Shown in pieces: positions 5,116-11,564 of a stretch of DNA of 13,840 nucleotides; the first letter of the stretch is position 1; every line of letters begins with the position of its first letter. Source of the DNA: Candidatus Methanovirga basalitermitum (GTDB taxonomy: Archaea > Methanobacteriota > Methanobacteria > Methanobacteriales > Methanobacteriaceae); assembly GCA_031284445.1 (NCBI GenBank), contig JAISZW010000161.1, positions 1-13,840 of the forward strand. Direction: 5' to 3'. Under the pieces are notes generated by a model. It searched no databases. It was not told where the DNA came from and was given only the letters and a program-made list of their open reading frames with translations. Both the position numbers and the translations under genes were made by a program.

Positions 5116-6747
5116 ATTTGTTTAGGAATAGAAGGAACCGCTGAGAAAACAGGGATTGGAATTGTTGATAGTGATGGAAAGATATTGGCAGTAGTTGGGA
5201 AACCGATGCTTCCAGAAAAGGGCGGTATTCATCCAAGAAAAGCAAGCGAACATCATAGTCAATGGATTCCTAAATTAATCAATCAAGCATTACAAGAAAG
5301 CCATTTCAGTCTGAATGAAGTTGACTTAATATCATTTTCTATTGGACCTGGTCTTGGACCTGCTCTTAGAACCATTGCAACAGCAGCAAGAACATTATCA
5401 TTAGGATTGAATATCCCAATTGTTGGTGTTAATCATTGCATTGGACACATAGAAATAGGTAAATTAGATACTGGAGCAATAAATCCACTCACACTTTATG
5501 TTAGTGGTGGAAACAGCCAACTAATTGGTTTTGAATCAGGAAAATACAGAATTTTTGGGGAAACATTAGATATAGCTATTGGAAACTGTTTTGATCATTT
5601 TGGAAGAGAAATTGGATTGAAACATCCTGCAGGACCAATTATCGAGAAATTAGCTAAAAAAGGAAGCTATATTGACTTACCTTACACCATCAAAGGTATG
5701 GATTTTTCATTTTCAGGTTTACTAAGTGCAGCTATTCGTAGTTTTCAGAAAGGAATAGCTATTGAAGATATTTGTTATAGTTTGCAAGAGACAGCTTTTT
5801 CAACACTTGTTGAAGTCTCAGAAAGAGGGCTTTCAAATACAAGAAAAGATGAATTGATGGTTTGTGGTGGTGTAGCAGCAAATAAAAGGCTCAAAGAAAT
5901 GCTATCTGCAATGACCAATGAACATTACACAAAGTTTTACATGCCAAAAATGAAGTTATGTGGGGATAATGGAGCAATGATTGCATGGCTTGGGATTTTA
6001 ACCTATAATAATTATGGACCAATGGACTTAAGCTCTACAAGTGTTATTCCAAAGTACAGAACTGATGAAGTGGATGTTGCTTGGGTCAAGTCAAGATCAT
6101 CTTACCTAAAAATCCCAAAGAATATGGTAGATAAAGGTGCAGAAGCTAACATTTACCTAACTTATTGGATGGATGAAAAAGCTATTAAAAAAGATAGAAT
6201 ATCTAAATCTTACAGGATAAAGGAGTTAGATGAAAAACTTAGAAGAAAAAGAACCAAAAATGAGGCTAAGTTACTAACTTACATTAAAAATTTAGGGATA
6301 AAGACACCAGTACTTTATAACATCGATTTAAAGAATAAAAACATTGTAATGGAGCATATTGAAGCCACTCTTCTTAAAGATATTTTGGATAGCGTTTTTA
6401 ATAATCCTAAGTATTCAATTGAATTATTCCATATCTTCAAAAACATTGGAAAAACAATAGCCATTTTACATAACGGTAACATAATACATGGAGATCTTAC
6501 AAGCTCAAATATATTTTTAGATAAAGATTCTAAACCAATTCTAATTGATTTTGGTTTAGGCAAATTTTCAAATCTTATAGAAGATAAGGTTACAGATCTT
6601 ATGGTTTTTAAAAAATCATTAAAGAGTGTTGATAAAAGATTATTTGATATTTTTTTAAACGGTTATTCTATTAAAACTAAAGATGATATTAATGAAATAT
6701 CTAATAAAATGATTGAAATTCAAAAAAGAGGAAGATATCATACTTAA
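5113..6747 (+). CDS. kae1: Bifunctional Kae1-Bud32, tRNA t6A synthesis (KEOPS)
   Basis: This 544-residue protein joins the two catalytic subunits of the KEOPS complex, which transfers threonylcarbamoyl from TC-AMP to A37 of ANN-decoding tRNAs in the cytoplasm. Residues 1 to about 325 are the ASKHA-fold Kae1: MICLGIEGTA, the GPGLGPALR loop near 78-86, the metal-binding NHCIGHIEIG with H108 and H112, SGGNSQL near 131-137, GGVAANKRL near 252-260 and the metal ligand D285 in CGDNGAM. Residues from about 335 are the small atypical kinase/ATPase Bud32: KGAEANIY, the catalytic HGDLTSSN (D461), DFG at 479-481 and the typical RGRY end. All key residues are present. The fused arrangement is known from several euryarchaea including methanogens. 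The gene stands alone on the plus strand, with a TTG start after GGTG and a TATA-type promoter about 280 nt upstream. Confidence 0.97.
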   Translation: MICLGIEGTAEKTGIGIVDSDGKILAVVGKPMLPEKGGIHPRKASEHHSQWIPKLINQALQESHFSLNEVDLISFSIGPGLGPALRTIATAARTLSLGLNIPIVGVNHCIGHIEIGKLDTGAINPLTLYVSGGNSQLIGFESGKYRIFGETLDIAIGNCFDHFGREIGLKHPAGPIIEKLAKKGSYIDLPYTIKGMDFSFSGLLSAAIRSFQKGIAIEDICYSLQETAFSTLVEVSERGLSNTRKDELMVCGGVAANKRLKEMLSAMTNEHYTKFYMPKMKLCGDNGAMIAWLGILTYNNYGPMDLSSTSVIPKYRTDEVDVAWVKSRSSYLKIPKNMVDKGAEANIYLTYWMDEKAIKKDRISKSYRIKELDEKLRRKRTKNEAKLLTYIKNLGIKTPVLYNIDLKNKNIVMEHIEATLLKDILDSVFNNPKYSIELFHIFKNIGKTIAILHNGNIIHGDLTSSNIFLDKDSKPILIDFGLGKFSNLIEDKVTDLMVFKKSLKSVDKRLFDIFLNGYSIKTKDDINEISNKMIEIQKRGRYHT

Positions 6748-7147
6748 AATTTAGATTTCGTTTATCTTTTACATTTATATAATTAATAAAATCTATTAAA
6801 CTTTCTATATGGTTGTAACTTAATATATATTTCTATAATATAAAATTACAGATATTAACATCTAAATGATGCTACATGTTTTCATATAGGCTGTGTAAAA
6901 ACGACATGGTTTTTGGAAATTTAAATTTTCTGATTTCGCCCATGAAAAATTTAGACCATATAGATAGTATTGATCTTTTTGGCTTAGTTTTTTAATTTTC
7001 CATTTGGAAAAACCATGCTAAAATAGTTAAGCTTTGTTTAATATGCAAAAAATAACTTGTAGTAAAAATACTTTAAAACAAAATCCAAATGTTTAACGAT
7101 TATTTTTAACATTTTTAAAAAATTTTTTATTTTTTAAAGTTAGAAAC

Positions 7148-7197
7148 GGAAAATCAAAGATTTTCCTAAATTCACTTTGCGAATAAAACGAAGTTTT
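7148..7197. repeat. Cassette of three mini-hairpins with 3-nt loops
   Basis: GGAAAATC-AAA-GATTTTCC (7148-7166) is followed by ATTCAC-TTT-GCGAAT (7170-7184, one mismatch) and AAAAC-GAA-GTTTT (7185-7197). The first two hairpins and their junction match the 41-bp repeat unit at 11090-11248 with very few changes, so this is a second locus of the same repeat family. Confidence 0.75.
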
Positions 7198-7503
7198 CTT
7201 TATTTTAAAGCTTTAATAACTCTATTCATTGATATTTATAAGATTTTAACTACTATTATCAGAATAAAAGCCCTTAAAAATCTATCTAAATTTTGTCCAA
7301 GATTCATCTGATTTACATGGTATTGTATTCAAGTATTAATAATTAATACAGATTTATTTTCATTTTGTGATTAGTTATGATGTAATTTTAGATTTAAATA
7401 TATGTGAAATGAGGTATGATATGAAATAAGCATGGATAATGCTTGGAAATTCACTTAATTTCTAACACCCTATAATTTTATAGTGCCCTCATAAATCTAA
7501 AAT

Positions 7504-7515
7504 TTAAAAAAAATT
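7504..7515 (-). terminator. U-tract, possible gltX terminator
   Basis: A run of eight A on the plus strand (7506-7513) gives U8 in the minus-strand transcript about 50 nt past the gltX stop codon. Confidence 0.35.
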
Positions 7516-7562
7516 TGATCAAAAGAGTGTATAATATTCCACAGATTTAAAAAGAACTTGAT

Positions 7563-9245
7563 TTATTTATGAGCAAAATAAAAGATTAATTTATCTTTTT
7601 CTTTCTTGTCAAGTCGTGCAAATCCAAATCTTTCGAATTGAACAATATCTCCAACATTAAGATCTCTTACTGCAACCTCACATAATCCTTTAATTATTGA
7701 ATTATCACTCATCACGATCTCAGCATTTATGTTTTCATTTACTGGAACCCATTGAATTATTTTAGCTTTTTCTTCTCTGGCTTGTTCAAATGAACTACTA
7801 TGGAAAGTAGCTTGACCATTAAAAATCGTGATGTTAATAGTATCCATTAATCTTAGAAGACCATCCTTTAAATCTTCCATTGGTATGTATACTTCGCCAT
7901 TAAAAGAAAGTTCACGGTCTCCTCTTTCTAAAAAATCTGGATGAAGAGGTCTTTTAATTTTTAGGGAATTATTTTGTGAAAATTTTTTATTACTCTTTAT
8001 TTGGATTTTTACAGGATTTGAAACAAAAAAATATCTGTTTGTAAATTTCTCTAGAATTTTTCTGTTAAGTCCATATATTTTCTTCCAACTAATGCTTGAA
8101 TCAGACATTTTAACTCCAATCTCAAGCATTAAATCAATTATTGTTTTGGCTTGAATTCCTCTTCTTCCCATTGCTCTTAATGTTCCAAGTCGCGGATCAT
8201 CCCAACCAGTATAGGTTCCATCTTCAATACCTTCAAATGCTTTTGATGTACTTAATGCCATGTCCTCCATTTTTAATCTTCCATAGTGGATAAATTCAGG
8301 AACTTTCCAATTTAAATGCTCATATAAATATTTCTGTTTTTCACTATTGGCTAAATGATCCTTACCTCTTAGTACATGTGTGATTTCCATTAAATGATCA
8401 TCAATAGCTACTGAAAAATTCATCATAGGATAAACTCTATATTTATCTCCAAGTCGTGGATGTTTTTCATCTACAATACGCATAGCTACCCAATCACGAA
8501 TAGCTGGATTTTTATGGCTCAAATCAGTCTTCACCCTTAAAACAGCCTGACCTACTCCCATTTCTGGAAATTCATTCCATAATTCCATGTTTTCTTCAAC
8601 AGATAAGTTTCTACATGGACATGGTTTTGATTCATCCTTTAATCTCTTAAATTTATCTTTAGTACATGTACAAACATAAGCCTTAGAAAGTTTTATAAGT
8701 TTTTCAGCATATTCATAATAAATAGGAAATCTATCACTTTGGTAGACTACTGTATCATCTATTTCAATTGTTAACCATTTAATGTCTTCTTCAATCATTT
8801 TATATGCAGGTTCATATATTCTTTTTGGGTCTGTGTCTTCTATTCTTAACATTAACTTTCCATTGTATTTTTTCACATACTCGCTATTTGGTACTACTGC
8901 TCTTGCATGACCTATATGTAAGGGACCACTTGGATTTGGTGCAAATCTCATGACCACCATCCCATCAACATTCTTCAAGTCAGGCAATCCCTTTTCTGTT
9001 TTTTTCTTTTTTTCAGTTGTTTTAATTCCTAAATTAGCTATTTCTATCTCCTGATTTTCAATATTTATTTCATTGATGTTTTTAACAATTGAATTTGCAA
9101 TCTGACCTATTTCTTTAGCTTTAGACCTAAGTTCACTATGGGTACTCATAATAGAACCAACAACAGCACCAGGATTAGCTTTACCCTTGTGTTTTTTAGC
9201 ATTTAAAAGTCCATGCTCATAGACAATTTTCTCTAAATCATTCAT
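7563..9245 (-). CDS. gltX: Glutamyl-tRNA synthetase, archaeal type
   Basis: This 560-residue class I enzyme charges tRNA with glutamate. In archaea it normally also charges tRNA-Gln, which GatDE then amidates. An archaeal N-terminal helical extension (residues 1-90, charged and lysine-rich near 77-86) precedes the Rossmann catalytic domain. The HIGH signature is intact in FAPNPSGPLHIGHARA (HIGH at 110-113). A zinc-knuckle-like CTC...CPC set lies at 192-211, RGKDHLANSEKQ near 293-304, and the KMSKS-type loop is LSTSK at 331-335. The C-terminal half is the beta-barrel anticodon-binding type shared by archaeal GluRS and GlnRS, and length and motif order are as expected. The ATG at 9245 follows AAGTGATTTT, a usable Shine-Dalgarno. 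It is transcribed alone: a gap full of repeats separates it from hypE upstream. Confidence 0.96.
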   Translation of the reverse strand: MNDLEKIVYEHGLLNAKKHKGKANPGAVVGSIMSTHSELRSKAKEIGQIANSIVKNINEINIENQEIEIANLGIKTTEKKKKTEKGLPDLKNVDGMVVMRFAPNPSGPLHIGHARAVVPNSEYVKKYNGKLMLRIEDTDPKRIYEPAYKMIEEDIKWLTIEIDDTVVYQSDRFPIYYEYAEKLIKLSKAYVCTCTKDKFKRLKDESKPCPCRNLSVEENMELWNEFPEMGVGQAVLRVKTDLSHKNPAIRDWVAMRIVDEKHPRLGDKYRVYPMMNFSVAIDDHLMEITHVLRGKDHLANSEKQKYLYEHLNWKVPEFIHYGRLKMEDMALSTSKAFEGIEDGTYTGWDDPRLGTLRAMGRRGIQAKTIIDLMLEIGVKMSDSSISWKKIYGLNRKILEKFTNRYFFVSNPVKIQIKSNKKFSQNNSLKIKRPLHPDFLERGDRELSFNGEVYIPMEDLKDGLLRLMDTINITIFNGQATFHSSSFEQAREEKAKIIQWVPVNENINAEIVMSDNSIIKGLCEVAVRDLNVGDIVQFERFGFARLDKKEKDKLIFYFAHK

Positions 9246-9349
9246 AAAATCACTTAAATAGAATTAAACTTTTTTTAATATGCTCAACATTTTTATTAAA
9301 TCATGGATCTATGTGATATAACTTATTTATTATATATAATTATTTAATT

Positions 9350-9403
9350 TATAGTCATTTTGTATTTTATAGTCATTTTGGAAAAGTTTGTCATTTTATG
9401 AAA
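9350..9403. repeat. Three tandem 18-bp repeats with a GTCATTTT core
   Basis: TATAGTCATTTTG begins at 9350 and again at 9368, and a weaker copy GTTTGTCATTTTA begins at 9386; the period is exactly 18 bp. The sequence AAAATGACTATAAAAT from this array (minus strand, 9364-9379) also occurs on the plus strand at 11485-11500. The array lies between gltX and hypE and overlaps the end of the 62-bp dispersed repeat. Confidence 0.65.
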
Positions 9404-9447
9404 TATTAATATTTAATATAATTTATTTAAATTTGATTTAAAGAATT
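9386..9447 (-). repeat. 62-bp dispersed repeat, copy 1
   Basis: Read on the minus strand from 9447, this matches the plus strand from 13780 to the window end. The first 33 bp are identical and the remaining 28-29 bp differ by three substitutions and one base of length. The repeat begins within the glycosyltransferase stump, so its insertion or recombination likely cut that gene. Confidence 0.75.
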
Positions 9448-9513
9448 AAGATATTTTTCCTCATTATAAACTGGAACAACAGTAAAAGCTTTAACATCAT
9501 CCATTAAAATCAT
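9427..9513 (-). pseudogene. Stump of a family 2 glycosyltransferase
   Basis: A strong Shine-Dalgarno (GAGGGGAT) leads into an ATG at 9513 and 28 codons that include AFTVVPVYNEEKYLNSL. VVPVYNEE is the nucleotide-binding start of family 2 glycosyltransferases. The frame ends at 9427, and the last six codons lie within the 62-bp repeat. Some 300 further residues would be needed; none are found before gltX. It starts 30 bp after the hypE stop on the same strand and may once have been co-transcribed with hypE. A second in-frame ATG at 9504 is an alternative start. Confidence 0.6.
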
Positions 9514-9543
9514 ATCCCCTCAATTTAATTATTTAAAAAAAAA

Positions 9544-10554
9544 TTAACAAACTCTTGGAACGGGATCAGCTATTGGAGCTTCTAAAATCCGTGTTCCTCC
9601 AACTTGTGTTTCAATTAAAACTTTACTACCTTTGACAACCTCACCAATTATTTCAGCATCATGCCCATAATTATCCTTTTTAATAGCTTTAAGAATTTCA
9701 TAAGCATTTTCTGATTTAACACCCATCACAACCTTACCTTCATTTGCAACCTCATAAGGATCAATTCCTAACATATCAGAAATCGTTCTTACTTCTTCTC
9801 TAACAGGAATTAAATCATCTTGAAGCATAACACCTACACCTGATTTTTTAGCCATTTCATTAATTGTATTAGCTAAACCACCTCTTGTAGGATCTTTCAT
9901 GGCTGTTACTCCCCCAATATCAAGACTTCTACTAATAATACTCCAAATAGGAGCAACATCAGATTTTAAATCTGTTTCAAAGTTAAATCCTTCTCTAAAA
10001 GCCATTAAAGACATCCCATGATCTCCTACACTTCCACTAACAATGATTTTATCCCCAACTTTAAGTGAAGAATCTTTAATAGCTTTCCCTCTCTGAAGAA
10101 TTCCAAGACAAGTTGTCACCATAACCAACCCATCAAGTTTATCTTGTTCCATGACCTTTGTATCTCCAGCTATTACTCCAACATCAACTTCTTCACATGT
10201 CTCATTCATAGACTTGATTATTTTATCCAAATCATCAATATCAAATCCTTCTTTAATAATCATACCATTTGTAATAGCTAGCGGTTTAGCACCCATAACA
10301 GATACATCATTTATCGCACCAGCAGCAGCTATTCGCCCAATATTTCCACCTGGAAAGAATAAAGGATTAATCGTATGCCCATCTGTTGTAATAACAATTT
10401 CATTATCACCTAAAGGTATTGTTGCACCATCATCTAATGCATTTAAACCAATTCCTCCGTTAACACTCTTTTTACTAATATTTTTGAGTATGACCTCGGA
10501 GATTAACTCGCCCATAACCTTTCCACCTGCTCCATGTGACATTTCAATTTTCAT
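9544..10554 (-). CDS. hypE: HypE, hydrogenase cyanide-ligand maturation protein
   Basis: HypE accepts a carbamoyl group from HypF on its C-terminal cysteine, dehydrates it with ATP to a thiocyanate and passes CN to iron on the HypC-HypD complex, building the Fe(CN)2CO centre of [NiFe] hydrogenases. The 336-residue product has the family length (PurM/SelD-like fold). Visible marks are SHGAGGK at residues 6-12, the ATP-binding IPLGDNEIVITTDGH segment, NPLFFPGGNIGRIAAAGAIND, GVIAGDTKV, the glycine-rich DPTRGGLA and the essential C-terminal PRVC with the acceptor Cys as the last residue. All key residues are present. The ATG at 10554 has a modest AAAGAAG upstream; an in-frame ATG four codons on is less likely. 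A TATA-like TAAATTATAA (minus strand, about 10601-10610) lies upstream. An A9 run on the plus strand (9535-9543) directly follows the stop and may terminate transcription. No other hyp gene is in the window. Confidence 0.97.
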   Translation of the reverse strand: MKIEMSHGAGGKVMGELISEVILKNISKKSVNGGIGLNALDDGATIPLGDNEIVITTDGHTINPLFFPGGNIGRIAAAGAINDVSVMGAKPLAITNGMIIKEGFDIDDLDKIIKSMNETCEEVDVGVIAGDTKVMEQDKLDGLVMVTTCLGILQRGKAIKDSSLKVGDKIIVSGSVGDHGMSLMAFREGFNFETDLKSDVAPIWSIISRSLDIGGVTAMKDPTRGGLANTINEMAKKSGVGVMLQDDLIPVREEVRTISDMLGIDPYEVANEGKVVMGVKSENAYEILKAIKKDNYGHDAEIIGEVVKGSKVLIETQVGGTRILEAPIADPVPRVC

Positions 10555-10652
10555 TTTATCTTCTTTAGTTAATTTTTTTTAATTTATGCTTTTTTAATGA
10601 TTATAATTTATTAATAAATACAATTCTATTAATACTTTTTTTTAGAAAAAAT

Positions 10653-10691
10653 AATTAAGAGAAGCGACAATCTCCACTTAATCTCTTAATT
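10653..10691. repeat. Stem-loop, possible terminator or RNA element
   Basis: AATTAAGAGA (10653-10662) pairs with TCTCTTAATT (10682-10691) over 10 bp with a 19-nt loop, followed by further T. It lies between hypE and a decayed frame. Read on either strand it could end transcription. Confidence 0.5.
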
Positions 10692-10724
10692 TTTCATGTT
10701 TAGAGGATAATTTAATATGTTTAA

Positions 10725-10937
10725 TTACTCTTGCCCAATTATTTTCATTACCCAATAGTTGTGATCATCATATTGTACATTTTCATCCAAAAAACCATTA
10801 TATAGATCATCAAAATAAAAGTCAATGAACTAAAAGTCATCATTAATTATTTTTGTATTTACACTAAAGTGATACTGTAAAAAATCCGCATGATAGAGTA
10901 AAAATTTTGTGAATTTTACAATATCTTTTATTTCGAT
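10725..10937 (-). pseudogene. Decayed protein fragment with an internal stop
   Basis: A minus-strand frame of 71 codons runs from just after a TAA (10938-10940) to a TAA at 10725. It has no start codon near its beginning and one internal TAG at 10830-10832. The sequence reads like a real acidic, aromatic-rich protein end, for example FIDFYFDDLYNGFLDE followed by NYWVMKIIGQE. I do not recognise the family. No Pyl machinery is expected in this group, so the TAG is best read as a genuine stop. Confidence 0.35.
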
Positions 10938-10971
10938 TTAAAATAATGTTTAAATGGAGTTAAACCTTTAA

Positions 10972-11023
10972 ATAGGTATAGGCTTATGAATATTAGCATG
11001 ATCAAAACCAAACCCATACCTAT
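10972..11023. repeat. Weak stem-loop in the tiaS-hypE gap
   Basis: ATAGGTAT (10972-10979) pairs with ATACCTAT (11016-11023); beyond a bulged A, two G-C pairs extend the stem. No gene was found around it. Confidence 0.35.
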
Positions 11024-11089
11024 AAGTAGTTTGTCTTTATAGCCTTATATAGTTAATGATTTTGATTCAATAATAATTGAAAAAGATAG

Positions 11090-11248
11090 AATTCACTTTG
11101 TGAATAAACGGAAAATCAGAGATTTTCCTAAATTCACTTTGTGAATAAACAGAAAATCAGAGATTTTCTTAAATTCACTTTGTGAATAAACAGAAAATCA
11201 GAGATTTTCCTAAATTCACTTTGTGAATAAACAGAAAATCAGAGATTT
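11090..11248. repeat. Four tandem 41-bp units, each with two mini-hairpins
   Basis: Units begin at 11090, 11131, 11172 and 11213 with AATTCACTTTGTGAATAAAC. Each carries ATTCAC-TTT-GTGAAT (6-bp stem, 3-nt loop) and GAAAATC-AGA-GATTTTC (7-bp stem, 3-nt loop). Unit 1 differs at one position (CGG for CAG), unit 2 at one (CTTA for CCTA), and unit 4 is cut off after GAGATTT. Period and sequence are nearly exact, so duplication is recent or the repeats are kept uniform. Confidence 0.9.
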
Positions 11249-11306
11249 GTTGCCAAAGGCAACTTAGAAAAGCTTGTTTTTCGTTTCCTAAGTTATCTTC
11301 GATAAC
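11249..11306. repeat. Symmetric hairpin block closing the 41-bp array
   Basis: GTTGCC-AAA-GGCAAC (11249-11263) and GTTATC-TTC-GATAAC (11292-11306) flank an AACTTAG (11261-11267) and CTAAGTT (11288-11294) pair that encloses a further A-rich/T-rich pairing. The loops are again 3 nt. It joins directly to the last 41-bp unit and probably belongs to the same element type. Confidence 0.7.
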
Positions 11307-11372
11307 AAATCAAAGTTTTTCTTTATCCTAAATGATAATGACATCATAACACTAATAAACTTTCATCAGTAA

Positions 11373-11537
11373 AAATTTGGGCAGTCCCTCAAGATTAAAA
11401 CTTCAATAGAAAAAAGTCGATTCCAGTACATCGTTGACACAGCCAATATTATTAATGAATTTGGTAACAATTATTATCATCTTTAAAATGACTATAAAAT
11501 TTTTGATGATTCTAGAAGTCTATCATCCGAATTTTGA
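11373..11537 (+). pseudogene. Relic frame, possibly the end of a transposase
   Basis: After a TAA (11370-11372) the plus strand reads a protein-like frame including FQYIVDTANIINEFGNNYYH, a TAA at 11484-11486, then NDYKIFDDSRSLSSEF and a TGA at 11535-11537. The TGA lies within TTTTGACAGAGCC (11532-11544), which looks like the right terminal repeat of an insertion sequence. A matching left end and a full gene are absent, and the family is not identified. Confidence 0.3.
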
Positions 11538-11564
11538 CAGAGCCGTTTTATATATACAATTCAA

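Larger units (their letters stand above)
6748..7562. other. Intergenic region with palindromes, no intact gene
   Basis: The 815-bp gap between the convergent kae1-bud32 and gltX genes holds no intact gene. It contains a 10-bp inverted repeat (CATGGTTTTT at 6905-6914, AAAAACCATG at 7008-7017) and a TTTTCC/GGAAAA hairpin next to the right arm. A mini-hairpin cassette at 7148-7197 is followed by the palindrome TTAAAGCTTTAA at 7205-7216. On the minus strand a stretch from about 7010 down to 6867 reads protein-like without a start codon, ending with a TAG; I do not count it as a gene. The rest is AT-rich and featureless to the eye. Confidence 0.5.

Noticed and set aside
10151..10582. Plus-strand frame of 143 codons
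   Set aside because: It is the antisense of hypE, whose identity is certain, and its Ser/Ile/Pro-rich composition is typical of an antisense shadow.
10830..10832. TAG as a pyrrolysine codon
   Set aside because: Pyrrolysine use is known in methylamine-using methanogens such as Methanosarcina and Methanomassiliicoccales but is not expected in Methanobacteriales. The frame also lacks a start codon, so decay is simpler.
11090..11306. CRISPR array
   Set aside because: The units are contiguous with a 41-bp period and carry no unique spacers; each unit is made of two small palindromes.
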